Source of the DNA: Desmodesmus armatus
Taxonomy: Eukaryota > Chlorophyta > Chlorophyceae > Sphaeropleales > Scenedesmaceae
Length of the DNA: 64,000 nt
Direction: 5' to 3'
Assembly: GCA_007449985.2 (NCBI GenBank)
Contig: VIIQ02000206.1
Span: 124,001-188,000 of the forward strand
Positions 45,272 through 60,200 of this stretch are shown piece by piece. The notes beneath the pieces were generated by a model. That model was given only the letters and a program-made list of their open reading frames with translations, did no database searches and was not told the origin of the DNA. The first letter of the stretch is position 1; every line of letters begins with the position of its first letter. The position numbers and the translations under genes were made by a program.

Positions 45272-48200
45272 ACTCCGCAGAGGACTTTTGCTGCGCACGG
45301 CAGCAGAGTGACACTCCACAGGGGAGTATTTGTTGGCGACAGCTGCGCAGGGCAGCAGTAGCAAACTCCACAGGGGAGTTTTTTTGGATGCACAGGGCAG
45401 CAGCGAAGTGACACTCCGCAGGGGAGTGTTTGCTGGCTACTGCTGCGCAGAGCAGCAGTAGCGAACTCCACAGGGGAGTCTTTTTTGGATGCACAGGGCA
45501 GCAGAGTGACACTCCGCAGGGGAGTGTTGCTGGCTACTGCTGCGCAGGGCAGCAGCGTGAAACTCCACAGGGGAGTTTCATCTGCTGCACAGAGCAACAG
45601 AGTGACACTCCACAGGGGAGTGTTTGCCAGCTACTGCTGCACAGGACAGCAGCAGCAGCAAGCTCCACAGAGGAGCTTTGGTTTGCTGCTCTACTGCTCA
45701 GGGCAGTAGGGCGAAACTCCACAGGGGAGTTGTCTGCTGCACAGGACAGCAGTAGCAAACTCCACAGGGGAGTTTTATTTTGCTGCTCTGCTGCTCAGGG
45801 CAGTAGGGCAAAACTCCACAGGGGAGTTGTCAGCTGCACAGGACAGCAGCAGCAGCAAGCTCCACAGAGGAGCTTTGGTTTGCTGCTCTACTGCTCAGGG
45901 CAGGAGGGCGAAACTCCGCAGGGGAGTTGTCTGCTGCACAGGACAGCACTAGCAAGCTCCACAGGGGAGCTTTAGTTTGCTGCTCTACTGCTCTGAGCAG
46001 GAGGGCGAAACTCCGCAGGGGAGTTGTCTGCTGCACAGGACAGCACTAGCAAACTCCACAGGGGAGTTTTGGTTTGCTGCTCTACTGCTCAGGGCAGTAG
46101 GGCGAAACTCCTCAGGGGAGTTCAAGCTACTGTTGTGCAGGCCAGCTCCTCAGGGGAGCCAGCCCCTTGCATACAAAATGAGTATGAGAATATTATTTAT
46201 CGAGCAACAAAGCATCGAACTTTTTGGTGAGGTAGCGGTGGGTCGGGACCTATGTGGGCGCTGGACTTCAGAAAAAAACTGTCACGCCCACCTGTTCAAA
46301 TTCGTTCAATAAACGTGTGGCCAGCTGAGCTCCAATCTGAATGCATTGCTCATGATTTCGTTTGTTTTTGCTTGTGATAATATCGGGGATGTCTGGTAGG
46401 GCCCAGGCTGGCGTCAGTTTGTCCTGTGGACCTGTGTCTGCAACACTACTGGTTGAACCATGGGTGCTGGTCACCTGTGTCAACCTGTTGAGCAGCTGTT
46501 CGTGTCATAATGCATGTCATAGGCCGGTGTCGGATGGGGATCATCTTGCATTCAGCAACAGGGTGTAGCTGCAGTGTGTTGGGCGCTGGTTGACGTGGTG
46601 CTCGACCTGTCCGACAGGAGTCCTGCCAGACCATCTTGGTCGCTGCATTATTGCTGTGGGGCTGCAACAAATGCGGTGTGTATGTGTGCTTCCCCCACCG
46701 CATTGTGTGTGACACACAACGACGTACAGCTTGGGTGCAGACAGCGCCGTTCGTTCAAGGTACATGGCAGTGTAGAACGACACCACTTTGGGTTTGGTGA
46801 GCATGTGTTCCTGCACTGCGAGAGTGTTGCAAGTTGAAGAACCATGGAAGGATCGAACTTCCTCCCACAGCAGCGTGTGTGCCGCTGCTGTGGTAGCCAG
46901 CCAGGCAAGCTCAGAATGGGCACCCTTCACCAGCTTGGCAGTGACCAAGCCGGATCATCAGGGTGGGCTCTTCCTCATGTTGTTCATGTGGTGAGGCTTG
47001 AGCCAGAAAGTACTCCGCAGAGGACTTTTGCTGCGCACGGCAGCAGAGTGACACTCCACAGGGGAGTATTTGTTGGCGACAGCTGCGCAGGGCAGCAGTA
47101 GCAAACTCCACAGGGGAGTTTTTTTGGATGCACAGGGCAGCAGCGAAGTGACACTCCGCAGGGGAGTGTTTGCTGGCTACTGCTGCGCAGAGCAGCAGTA
47201 GCGAACTCCACAGGGGAGTCTTTTTTGGATGCACAGGGCAGCAGAGTGACACTCCGCAGGGGAGTGTTGCTGGCTACTGCTGCGCAGGGCAGCAGCGTGA
47301 AACTCCACAGGGGAGTTTCATCTGCTGCACAGAGCAACAGAGTGACACTCCACAGGGGAGTGTTTGCCAGCTACTGCTGCACAGGACAGCAGCAGCAGCA
47401 AGCTCCACAGAGGAGCTTTGGTTTGCTGCTCTACTGCTCAGGGCAGTAGGGCGAAACTCCACAGGGGAGTTGTCTGCTGCACAGGACAGCAGTAGCAAAC
47501 TCCACAGGGGAGTTTTATTTTGCTGCTCTGCTGCTCAGGGCAGTAGGGCAAAACTCCACAGGGGAGTTGTCTGCTGCACAGGACAGCAGCAGCAGCAAGC
47601 TCCACAGAGGAGCTTTGGTTTGCTGCTCTACTGCTCAGGGCAGGAGGGCGAAACTCCGCAGGGGAGTTGTCTGCTGCACAGGACAGCACTAGCAAGCTCC
47701 ACAGGGGAGCTTTAGTTTGCTGCTCTACTGCTCTGAGCAGGAGGGCGAAACTCCGCAGGGGAGTTGTCTGCTGCACAGGACAGCACTAGCAAACTCCACA
47801 GGGGAGTTTTGGTTTGCTGCTCTACTGCTCAGGGCAGTAGGGCGAAACTCCTCAGGGGAGTTCAAGCTACTGTTGTGCAGGCCAGCTCCTCAGGGGAGCC
47901 AGCCCCTTGCATACAAAATGAGTATGAGAATATTATTTATCGAGCAACAAAGCATCGAACTTTTTGGTGAGGTAGCGGTGGGTCGGGACCTATGTGGGCG
48001 CTGGACTTCAGAAAAAAACTGTCACGCCCACCTGTTCAAATTCGTTCAATAAACGTGTGGCCAGCTGAGCTCCAATCTGAATGCATTGCTCATGATTTCG
48101 TTTGTTTTTGCTTGTGATAATATCGGGGATGTCTGGTAGGGCCCAGGCTGGCGTCAGTTTGTCCTGTGGACCTGTGTCTGCAACACTACTGGTTGAACCA

Positions 48201-51200
48201 TGGGTGCTGGTCACCTGTGTCAACCTGTTGAGCAGCTGTTCGTGTCATAATGCATGTCATAGGCCGGTGTCGGATGGGGATCATCTTGCATTCAGCAACA
48301 GGGTGTAGCTGCAGTGTGTTGGGCGCTGGTTGACGTGGTGCTCGACCTGTCCGACAGGAGTCCTGCCAGACCATCTTGGTCGCTGCATTATTGCTGTGGG
48401 GCTGCAACAAATGCGGTGTGTATGTGTGCTTCCCCCACCGCATTGTGTGTGACACACAACGACGTACAGCTTGGGTGCAGACAGCGCCGTTCGTTCAAGG
48501 TACATGGCAGTGTAGAACGACACCACTTTGGGTTTGGTGAGCATGTGTTCCTGCACTGCGAGAGTGTTGCAAGTTGAAGAACCATGGAAGGATCGAACTT
48601 CCTCCCACAGCAGCGTGTGTGCCGCTGCTGTGGTAGCCAGCCAGGCAAGCTCAGAATGGGCACCCTTCACCAGCTTGGCAGTGACCAAGCCGGATCATCA
48701 GGGTGGGCTCTTCCTCATGTTGTTCATGTGGTGAGGCTTGAGCCAGAAAGTACTCCGCAGAGGACTTTTGCTGCGCACGGCAGCAGAGTGACACTCCACA
48801 GGGGAGTATTTGTTGGCGACAGCTGCGCAGGGCAGCAGTAGCAAACTCCACAGGGGAGTTTTTTTGGATGCACAGGGCAGCAGCGAAGTGACACTCCGCA
48901 GGGGAGTGTTTGCTGGCTACTGCTGCGCAGAGCAGCAGTAGCGAACTCCACAGGGGAGTCTTTTTTGGATGCACAGGGCAGCAGAGTGACACTCCGCAGG
49001 GGAGTGTTGCTGGCTACTGCTGCGCAGGGCAGCAGCGTGAAACTCCACAGGGGAGTTTCATCTGCTGCACAGAGCAACAGAGTGACACTCCACAGGGGAG
49101 TGTTTGCCAGCTACTGCTGCACAGGACAGCAGCAGCAGCAAGCTCCACAGAGGAGCTTTGGTTTGCTGCTCTACTGCTCAGGGCAGTAGGTCCACAGGGG
49201 AGTTGTCTGCTGCACAGGACAGCAGTAGCAAACTCCACAGGGGAGTTTTATTTTGCTGCTCTGCTGCTCAGGGCAGTAGGGCAAAACTCCACAGGGGAGT
49301 TGTCTGCTGCACAGGACAGCAGCAGCAGCAAGCTCCACAGAGGAGCTTTGGTTTGCTGCTCTACTGCTCAGGGCAGGAGGGCGAAACTCCGCAGGGGAGT
49401 TGTCTGCTGCACAGGACAGCACTAGCAAGCTCCACAGGGGAGCTTTAGTTTGCTGCTCTACTGCTCTGAGCAGGAGGGCGAAACTCCGCAGGGGAGTTGT
49501 CTGCTGCACAGGACAGCACTAGCAAACTCCACAGGGGAGTTTTGGTTTGCTGCTCTACTGCTCAGGGCAGTAGGGCGAAACTCCTCAGGGGAGTTCAAGC
49601 TACTGTTGTGCAGGCCAGCTCCTCAGGGGAGCCAGCCCCTTGCATACAAAATGAGTATGAGAATATTATTTATCGAGCAACAAAGCATCGAACTTTTTGG
49701 TGAGGTAGCGGTGGGTCGGGACCTATGTGGGCGCTGGACTTCAGAAAAAAACTGTCACGCCCACCTGTTCAAATTCGTTCAATAAACGTGTGGCCAGCTG
49801 AGCTCCAATCTGAATGCATTGCTCATGATTTCGTTTGTTTTTGCTTGTGATAATATCGGGGATGTCTGGTAGGGCCCAGGCTGGCGTCAGTTTGTCCTGT
49901 GGACCTGTGTCTGCAACACTACTGGTTGAACCATGGGTGCTGGTCACCTGTGTCAACCTGTTGAGCAGCTGTTCGTGTCATAATGCATGTCATAGGCCGG
50001 TGTCGGATGGGGATCATCTTGCATTCAGCAACAGGGTGTAGCTGCAGTGTGTTGGGCGCTGGTTGACGTGGTGCTCGACCTGTCCGACAGGAGTCCTGCC
50101 AGACCATCTTGGTCGCTGCATTATTGCTGTGGGGCTGCAACAAATGCGGTGTGTATGTGTGCTTCCCCCACCGCATTGTGTGTGACACACAACGACGTAC
50201 AGCTTGGGTGCAGACAGCGCCGTTCGTTCAAGGTACATGGCAGTGTAGAACGACACCACTTTGGGTTTGGTGAGCATGTGTTCCTGCACTGCGAGAGTGT
50301 TGCAAGTTGAAGAACCATGGAAGGATCGAACTTCCTCCCACAGCAGCGTGTGTGCCGCTGCTGTGGTAGCCAGCCAGGCAAGCTCAGAATGGGCACCCTT
50401 CACCAGCTTGGCAGTGACCAAGCCGGATCATCAGGGTGGGCTCTTCCTCATGTTGTTCATGTGGTGAGGCTTGAGCCAGAAAGTACTCCGCAGAGGACTT
50501 TTGCTGCGCACGGCAGCAGAGTGACACTCCACAGGGGAGTATTTGTTGGCGACAGCTGCGCAGGGCAGCAGTAGCAAACTCCACAGGGGAGTTTTTTTGG
50601 ATGCACAGGGCAGCAGCGAAGTGACACTCCGCAGGGGAGTGTTTGCTGGCTACTGCTGCGCAGAGCAGCAGTAGCGAACTCCACAGGGGAGTCTTTTTTG
50701 GATGCACAGGGCAGCAGAGTGACACTCCGCAGGGGAGTGTTGCTGGCTACTGCTGCGCAGGGCAGCAGCGTGAAACTCCACAGGGGAGTTTCATCTGCTG
50801 CACAGAGCAACAGAGTGACACTCCACAGGGGAGTGTTTGCCAGCTACTGCTGCACAGGACAGCAGCAGCAGCAAGCTCCACAGAGGAGCTTTGGTTTGCT
50901 GCTCTACTGCTCAGGGCAGTAGGGCGAAACTCCACAGGGGAGTTGTCTGCTGCACAGGACAGCAGTAGCAAACTCCACAGGGGAGTTTTATTTTGCTGCT
51001 CTGCTGCTCAGGGCAGTAGGGCAAAACTCCACAGGGGAGTTGTCTGCTGCACAGGACAGCAGCAGCAGCAAGCTCCACAGAGGAGCTTTGGTTTGCTGCT
51101 CTACTGCTCAGGGCAGGAGGGCGAAACTCCGCAGGGGAGTTGTCTGCTGCACAGGACAGCACTAGCAAGCTCCACAGGGGAGCTTTAGTTTGCTGCTCTA

Positions 51201-54200
51201 CTGCTCTGAGCAGGAGGGCGAAACTCCGCAGGGGAGTTGTCTGCTGCACAGGACAGCACTAGCAAACTCCACAGGGGAGTTTTGGTTTGCTGCTCTACTG
51301 CTCAGGGCAGTAGGGCGAAACTCCTCAGGGGAGTTCAAGCTACTGTTGTGCAGGCCAGCTCCTCAGGGGAGCCAGCCCCTTGCATACAAAATGAGTATGA
51401 GAATATTATTTATCGAGCAACAAAGCATCGAACTTTTTGGTGAGGTAGCGGTGGGTCGGGACCTATGTGGGCGCTGGACTTCAGAAAAAAACTGTCACGC
51501 CCACCTGTTCAAATTCGTTCAATAAACGTGTGGCCAGCTGAGCTCCAATCTGAATGCATTGCTCATGATTTCGTTTGTTTTTGCTTGTGATAATATCGGG
51601 GATGTCTGGTAGGGCCCAGGCTGGCGTCAGTTTGTCCTGTGGACCTGTGTCTGCAACACTACTGGTTGAACCATGGGTGCTGGTCACCTGTGTCAACCTG
51701 TTGAGCAGCTGTTCGTGTCATAATGCATGTCATAGGCCGGTGTCGGATGGGGATCATCTTGCATTCAGCAACAGGGTGTAGCTGCAGTGTGTTGGGCGCT
51801 GGTTGACGTGGTGCTCGACCTGTCCGACAGGAGTCCTGCCAGACCATCTTGGTCGCTGCATTATTGCTGTGGGGCTGCAACAAATGCGGTGTGTATGTGT
51901 GCTTCCCCCACCGCATTGTGTGTGACACACAACGACGTACAGCTTGGGTGCAGACAGCGCCGTTCGTTCAAGGTACATGGCAGTGTAGAACGACACCACT
52001 TTGGGTTTGGTGAGCATGTGTTCCTGCACTGCGAGAGTGTTGCAAGTTGAAGAACCATGGAAGGATCGAACTTCCTCCCACAGCAGCGTGTGTGCCGCTG
52101 CTGTGGTAGCCAGCCAGGCAAGCTCAGAATGGGCACCCTTCACCAGCTTGGCAGTGACCAAGCCGGATCATCAGGGTGGGCTCTTCCTCATGTTGTTCAT
52201 GTGGTGAGGCTTGAGCCAGAAAGTACTCCGCAGAGGACTTTTGCTGCGCACGGCAGCAGAGTGACACTCCACAGGGGAGTATTTGTTGGCGACAGCTGCG
52301 CAGGGCAGCAGTAGCAAACTCCACAGGGGAGTTTTTTTGGATGCACAGGGCAGCAGCGAAGTGACACTCCGCAGGGGAGTGTTTGCTGGCTACTGCTGCG
52401 CAGAGCAGCAGTAGCGAACTCCACAGGGGAGTCTTTTTTGGATGCACAGGGCAGCAGAGTGACACTCCGCAGGGGAGTGTTGCTGGCTACTGCTGCGCAG
52501 GGCAGCAGCGTGAAACTCCACAGGGGAGTTTCATCTGCTGCACAGAGCAACAGAGTGACACTCCACAGGGGAGTGTTTGCCAGCTACTGCTGCACAGGAC
52601 AGCAGCAGCAGCAAGCTCCACAGAGGAGCTTTGGTTTGCTGCTCTACTGCTCAGGGCAGTAGGGCGAAACTCCACAGGGGAGTTGTCTGCTGCACAGGAC
52701 AGCAGTAGCAAACTCCACAGGGGAGTTTTATTTGCTGCTCTGCTGCTCAGGGCAGTAGGGCAAAACTCCACAGGGGAGTTGTCTGCTGCACAGGACAGCA
52801 GTAGCAAGCTCCACAGGGGAGCTTTAGTTTGCTGCTCTACTGCTCTGAGCAGGAGGGCGAAACTCCGCAGGGGAGTTGTCTGCTGCACAGGACAGCACTA
52901 GCAAACTCCACAGGGGAGTTTTGGTTTGCTGCTCTACTGCTCAGGGCAGTAGGGCGAAACTCCTCAGGGGAGTTCAAGCTACTGTTGTGCAGGCCAGCTC
53001 CTCAGGGGAGCCAGCCCCTTGCATACAAAATGAGTATGAGAATATTATTTATCGAGCAACAAAGCATCGAACTTTTTGGTGAGGTAGCGGTGGGTCGGGA
53101 CCTATGTGGGCGCTGGACTTCAGAAAAAAACTGTCACGCCCACCTGTTCAAATTCGTTCAATAAACGTGTGGCCAGCTGAGCTCCAATCTGAATGCATTG
53201 CTCATGATTTCGTTTGTTTTTGCTTGTGATAATATCGGGGATGTCTGGTAGGGCCCAGGCTGGCGTCAGTTTGTCCTGTGGACCTGTGTCTGCAACACTA
53301 CTGGTTGAACCATGGGTGCTGGTCACCTGTGTCAACCTGTTGAGCAGCTGTTCGTGTCATAATGCATGTCATAGGCCGGTGTCGGATGGGGATCATCTTG
53401 CATTCAGCAACAGGGTGTAGCTGCAGTGTGTTGGGCGCTGGTTGACGTGGTGCTCGACCTGTCCGACAGGAGTCCTGCCAGACCATCTTGGTCGCTGCAT
53501 TATTGCTGTGGGGCTGCAACAAATGCGGTGTGTATGTGTGCTTCCCCCACCGCATTGTGTGTGACACACAACGACGTACAGCTTGGGTGCAGACAGCGCC
53601 GTTCGTTCAAGGTACATGGCAGTGTAGAACGACACCACTTTGGGTTTGGTGAGCATGTGTTCCTGCACTGCGAGAGTGTTGCAAGTTGAAGAACCATGGA
53701 AGGATCGAACTTCCTCCCACAGCAGCGTGTGTGCCGCTGCTGTGGTAGCCAGCCAGGCAAGCTCAGAATGGGCACCCTTCACCAGCTTGGCAGTGACCAA
53801 GCCGGATCATCAGGGTGGGCTCTTCCTCATGTTGTTCATGTGGTGAGGCTTGAGCCAGAAAGTACTCCGCAGAGGACTTTTGCTGCGCACGGCAGCAGAG
53901 TGACACTCCACAGGGGAGTATTTGTTGGCGACAGCTGCGCAGGGCAGCAGTAGCAAACTCCACAGGGGAGTTTTTTTGGATGCACAGGGCAGCAGCGAAG
54001 TGACACTCCGCAGGGGAGTGTTTGCTGGCTACTGCTGCGCAGAGCAGCAGTAGCGAACTCCACAGGGGAGTCTTTTTTGGATGCACAGGGCAGCAGAGTG
54101 ACACTCCGCAGGGGAGTGTTGCTGGCTACTGCTGCGCAGGGCAGCAGCGTGAAACTCCACAGGGGAGTTTCATCTGCTGCACAGAGCAACAGAGTGACAC

Positions 54201-57200
54201 TCCACAGGGGAGTGTTTGCCAGCTACTGCTGCACAGGACAGCAGCAGCAGCAAGCTCCACAGAGGAGCTTTGGTTTGCTGCTCTACTGCTCAGGGCAGTA
54301 GGGCGAAACTCCACAGGGGAGTTGTCTGCTGCACAGGACAGCAGTAGCAAACTCCACAGGGGAGTTTTAATTTGCTGCTCTGCTGCTCAGGGCAGTAGGG
54401 CAAAACTCCACAGGGGAGTTGTCTGCTGCACAGGACAGCAGTAGCAAGCTCCACAGGGGAGCTTTGGTTTGCTGCTCTACTGCTCAGGGCAGGAGGGCGA
54501 AACTCCGCAGGGGAGTTGTCTGCTGCACAGGACAGCACTAGCAAGCTCCACAGGGGAGCTTTAGTTTGCTGCTCTACTGCTCTGAGCAGGAGGGCGAAAC
54601 TCCGCAGGGGAGTTGTCTGCTGCACAGGACAGCACTAGCAAACTCCACAGGGGAGTTTTGGTTTGCTGCTCTACTGCTCAGGGCAGTAGGGCGAAACTCC
54701 TCAGGGGAGTTCAAGCTACTGTTGTGCAGGCCAGCTCCTCAGGGGAGCCAGCCCCTTGCATACAAAATGAGTATGAGAATATTATTTATCGAGCAACAAA
54801 GCATCGAACTTTTTGGTGAGGTAGCGGTGGGTCGGGACCTATGTGGGCGCTGGACTTCAGAAAAAAACTGTCACGCCCACCTGTTCAAATTCGTTCAATA
54901 AACGTGTGGCCAGCTGAGCTCCAATCTGAATGCATTGCTCATGATTTCGTTTGTTTTTGCTTGTGATAATATCGGGGATGTCTGGTAGGGCCCAGGCTGG
55001 CGTCAGTTTGTCCTGTGGACCTGTGTCTGCAACACTACTGGTTGAACCATGGGTGCTGGTCACCTGTGTCAACCTGTTGAGCAGCTGTTCGTGTCATAAT
55101 GCATGTCATAGGCCGGTGTCGGATGGGGATCATCTTGCATTCAGCAACAGGGTGTAGCTGCAGTGTGTTGGGCGCTGGTTGACGTGGTGCTCGACCTGTC
55201 CGACAGGAGTCCTGCCAGACCATCTTGGTCGCTGCATTATTGCTGTGGGGCTGCAACAAATGCGGTGTGTATGTGTGCTTCCCCCACCGCATTGTGTGTG
55301 ACACACAACGACGTACAGCTTGGGTGCAGACAGCGCCGTTCGTTCAAGGTACATGGCAGTGTAGAACGACACCACTTTGGGTTTGGTGAGCATGTGTTCC
55401 TGCACTGCGAGAGTGTTGCAAGTTGAAGAACCATGGAAGGATCGAACTTCCTCCCACAGCAGCGTGTGTGCCGCTGCTGTGGTAGCCAGCCAGGCAAGCT
55501 CAGAATGGGCACCCTTCACCAGCTTGGCAGTGACCAAGCCGGATCATCAGGGTGGGCTCTTCCTCATGTTGTTCATGTGGTGAGGCTTGAGCCAGAAAGT
55601 ACTCCGCAGAGGACTTTTGCTGCGCACGGCAGCAGAGTGACACTCCACAGGGGAGTATTTGTTGGCGACAGCTGCGCAGGGCAGCAGTAGCAAACTCCAC
55701 AGGGGAGTTTTTTTGGATGCACAGGGCAGCAGCGAAGTGACACTCCACAGGGGAGTGCTTGCTGGCTACTGCTGCGCAGAACAGCAGTAGCGAACTCCAC
55801 AGGGGAGTCTTTTTTGGATGCACAGGGCAGCAGAGTGACACTCCGCAGGGGAGTGTTTGCTGGCTACTGCTGCGCAGAGCAGCAGTAGCGAACTCCACAG
55901 GGGAGTCTTTTTGGATGCACAGGGCAGCAGAGTGACACTCCGCAGGGGAGTGTTGCTGGCTACTGCTGCGCAGGGCAGCAGCGTGAAACTCCACAGGGGA
56001 GTTTCATCTGCTGCACAGAGCAACAGAGTGACACTCCACAGGGGAGTGTTTGCCAGCTACTGCTGCACAGGACAGCAGCAGCAGCAAGCTCCACAGAGGA
56101 GCTTTGGTTTGCTGCTCTACTGCTCAGGGCAGTAGGGCGAAACTCCACAGGGGAGTTGTCTGCTGCACAGGACAGCAGTAGCAAACTCCACAGGGGAGTT
56201 TTAATTTGCTGCTCTGCTGCTCAGGGCAGTAGGGCAAAACTCCACAGGGGAGTTGTCTGCTGCACAGGACAGCAGTAGCAAGCTCCACAGGGGAGCTTTG
56301 GTTTGCTGCTCTACTGCTCAGGGCAGGAGGGCGAAACTCCGCAGGGGAGTTGTCTGCTGCACAGGACAGCACTAGCAAGCTCCACAGGGGAGCTTTAGTT
56401 TGCTGCTCTACTGCTCTGAGCAGGAGGGCGAAACTCCGCAGGGGAGTTGTCTGCTGCACAGGACAGCACTAGCAAACTCCACAGGGGAGTTTTGGTTTGC
56501 TGCTCTACTGCTCAGGGCAGTAGGGCGAAACTCCTCAGGGGAGTTCAAGCTACTGTTGTGCAGGCCAGCTCCTCAGGGGAGCCAGCCCCTTGCATACGAA
56601 ATGAGTATGAGAATATTATTTATCGAGCAACAAAGCATCGAACTTTTTGGTGAGGTAGCGGTGGGTCGGGACCTATGTGGGCGCTGGACTTCAGAAAAAA
56701 ACTGTCACGCCCACCTGTTCAAATTCGTTCAATAAACGTGTGGCCAGCTGAGCTCCAATCTGAATGCATTGCTCATGATTTCGTTTGTTTTTGCTTGTGA
56801 TAATATCGGGGATGTCTGGTAGGGCCCAGGCTGGCGTCAGTTTGTCCTGTGGACCTGTGTCTGCAACACTACTGGTTGAACCATGGGTGCTGGTCACCTG
56901 TGTCAACCTGTTGAGCAGCTGTTCGTGTCATAATGCATGTCATAGGCCGGTGTCGGATGGGGATCATCTTGCATTCAGCAACAGGGTGTAGCTGCAGTGT
57001 GCTGGGCGCTGGTTGACGTGGTGCTCGACCTGTCCGACAGGAGTCCTGCCAGACCATCTTGGTCGCTGCATTATTGCTGTGGGGCTGCAACAAATGCGGT
57101 GTGTATGTGTGCTTCCCCCACCGCATTGTGTGTGACACACAACGACGTACAGCTTGGGTGCAGACAGCGCCGTTGGTTCAAGGTACATGGCAGTGTAGAA

Positions 57201-60200
57201 CGACACCACTTTGGGTTTGGTGAGCATGTGTTCCTGCACTGCGAGAGTGTTGCAAGTTGAAGAACCATGGAAGGATCGAACTTCCTCCCACAGCAGCGTG
57301 TGTGCCGCTGCTGTGGTAGCCAGCCAGGCAAGCTCAGAATGGGCACCCTTCACCAGCTTGGCAGTGACCAAGCCGGATCATCAGGGTGGGCTCTTCCTCA
57401 TGTTGTTCATGTGGTGAGGCTTGAGCCAGAAAGTACTCCGCAGAGGACTTTTGCTGCGCACGGCAGCAGAGTGACACTCCACAGGGGAGTATTTGTTGGC
57501 GACAGCTGCGCAGGGCAGCAGTAGCAAACTCCACAGGGGAGTTTTTTTGCTGCACAGGGCAGCAGCAGACTGACACTCCACAGGGGAGTGCTTGCTGGCT
57601 ACTGCTGCGCAGAACAGCAGTAGCGAACTCCACAGGGGAGTTTTTTTGGATGCACAGGGCAGCAGCGAAGTGACACTCCGCAGGGGAGTGTTTGCTGGCT
57701 ACTGCTGCGCAGAGCAGCAGCGTGAAACTCCACAGGGGAGTTTCATCTGCTGCACAGAGCAACAGAGTGACACTCCACAGGGGAGTGTTTGCCAGCTACT
57801 GCTGCACAGGACAGCAGCAGCAGCAAGCTCCACAGAGGAGCTTTGGTTTGCTGCTCTACTGCTCAGGGCAGTAGGGCGAAACTCCACAGGGGAGTTGTCT
57901 GCTGCACAGGACAGCAGTAGCAAACTCCACAGGGGAGTTTTAATTTGCTGCTCTGCTGCTCAGGGCAGTAGGGCAAAACTCCACAGGGGAGTTGTCTGCT
58001 GCACAGGACAGCAGCAGCAGCAAGCTCCACAGAGGAGCTTTGGTTTGCTGCTCTACTGCTCAGGGCAGTAGGGCGAAACTCCACAGGGAGTTGTCTGCTG
58101 CACAGGACAGCACTAGCAAGCTCCACAGGGGAGCTTTAGTTTGCTGCTCTACTGCTCTGAGCAGGAGGGCGAAACTCCGCAGGGGAGTTGTCTGCTGCAC
58201 AGGACAGCACTAGCAAACTCCACAGGGGAGTTTTGGTTTGCTGCTCTACTGCTCAGGGCAGTAGGGCGAAACTCCTCAGGGGAGTTCAAGCTACTGTTGT
58301 GCAGGCCAGCTCCTCAGGGGAGCCAGCCCCTTGCATACGAAATGAGTATGAGAATATTATGTATCGAGCAACAAAGCATCGAACTTTTTGGTGAGGTAGC
58401 GGTGGGTCGGGACCTATGTGGGCGCTGGACTTCAGAAAAAAACTGTCACGCCCACCTGTTCAAGTTCGTTCAATAAACGTGTGGCCAGCTGAGCTCCAAT
58501 CTGAATGCATTGCTCATGATTTCGTTTGTTTTTGCTTGTGATAATATCGGGGATGTCTGGTAGGGCCCAGGCTGGCGTCAGTTTGTCCTGTGGACCTGTG
58601 TCTGCAACACTACTGGTTGAACCATGGGTGCTGGTCACCTGTGTCAACCTGTTGAGCAGCTGTTCGTGTCATAATGCATGTCATAGGCCGGTGTCGGATG
58701 GGGATCATCTTGCATTCAGCAACAGGGTGTAGCTGCAGTGTGCTGGGCGCTGGTTGACGTGGTGCTCGACCTGTCCGACAGGAGTCCTGCCAGACCATCT
58801 TGGTCGCTGCATTATTGCTGTGGGGCTGCAACAAATGCGGTGTGTATGTGTGCTTCCCCCACCGCATTGTGTGTGACACACAACGACGTACAGCTTGGGT
58901 GCAGACAGCGCCGTTGGTTCAAGGTACATGGCAGTGTAGAACGACACCACTTTGGGTTTGGTGAGCATGTGTTCCTGCACTGCGAGAGTGTTGCAAGTTG
59001 AAGAACCATGGAAGGATCGAACTTCCTCCCACAGCAGCGTGTGTGCCGCTGCTGTGGTAGCCAGCCAGGCAAGCTCAGAATGGGCACCCTGCACCAGCTT
59101 GGCAGTGACCAAGCCGGATCATCAGGGTGGGCTCTTCCTCATGTTGTTCATGTGGTGAGGCTTGAGCCAGAAAGTACTCCGCAGAGGACTTTTGCTGCGC
59201 ACGGCAGCAGAGTGACACTCCACAGGGGAGTATTTGTTGGCGACAGCTGCGCAGGGCAGCAGTAGCAAACTCCACAGGGGAGTTTTTTTGCTGCACAGGG
59301 CAGCAGCAGACTGACACTCCACAGGGGAGTGCTTGCTGGCTACTGCTGCGCAGAACAGCAGTAGCGAACTCCACAGGGGAGTTTTTTTGGATGCACAGGG
59401 CAGCAGCGAAGTGACACTCCGCAGGGGAGTGTTTGCTGGCTACTGCTGCGCAGGGCAGCAGCGTGAAACTCCACAGGGGAGTTTCATCTGCTGCACAGAG
59501 CAACAGAGTGACACTCCACAGGGGAGTGTTTGCCAGCTACTGCTGCACAGGACAGCAGCAGCAGCAAGCTCCACAGAGGAGCTTTGGTTTGCTGCTCTAC
59601 TGCTCAGGGCAGTAGGGCGAAACTCCACAGGGGAGTTGTCTGCTGCACAGGACAGCACTAGCAAGCTCCACAGGGGAGCTTTAGTTTGCTGCTCTACTGC
59701 TCTGAGCAGGAGGGCGAAACTCCGCAGGGGAGTTGTCTGCTGCACAGGACAGCACTAGCAAACTCCACAGGGGAGTTTTGGTTTGCTGCTCTACTGCTCA
59801 GGGCAGTAGGGCGAAACTCCTCAGGGGAGTTCAAGCTACTGTTGTGCAGGCCAGCTCCTCAGGGGAGCCAGCCCCTTGCATACGAAATGAGTATGAGAAT
59901 ATTATTTATCGAGCAACAAAGCATCGAACTTTTTGATGAGGTAGCGGTGGGTCGGGACCTATGTGGGCGCTGGACTTCAGAAAAAAACTGTCACGCCCAC
60001 CTGTTCAAGTTCGTTCAATAAACGTGTGGCCAGCTGAGCTCCAATCTGAATGCATTGCTCATGATTTCGTTTGTTTTTGCTTGTGATAATATCGGGGATG
60101 TCTGGTAGGGCCCAGGCTGGCGTGAGTTTGTCCTGTGGACCTGTGTCTGCAACACTACTGGTTGAACCATGGGTGCTGGTCACCTGTGTCAACCTGTTGA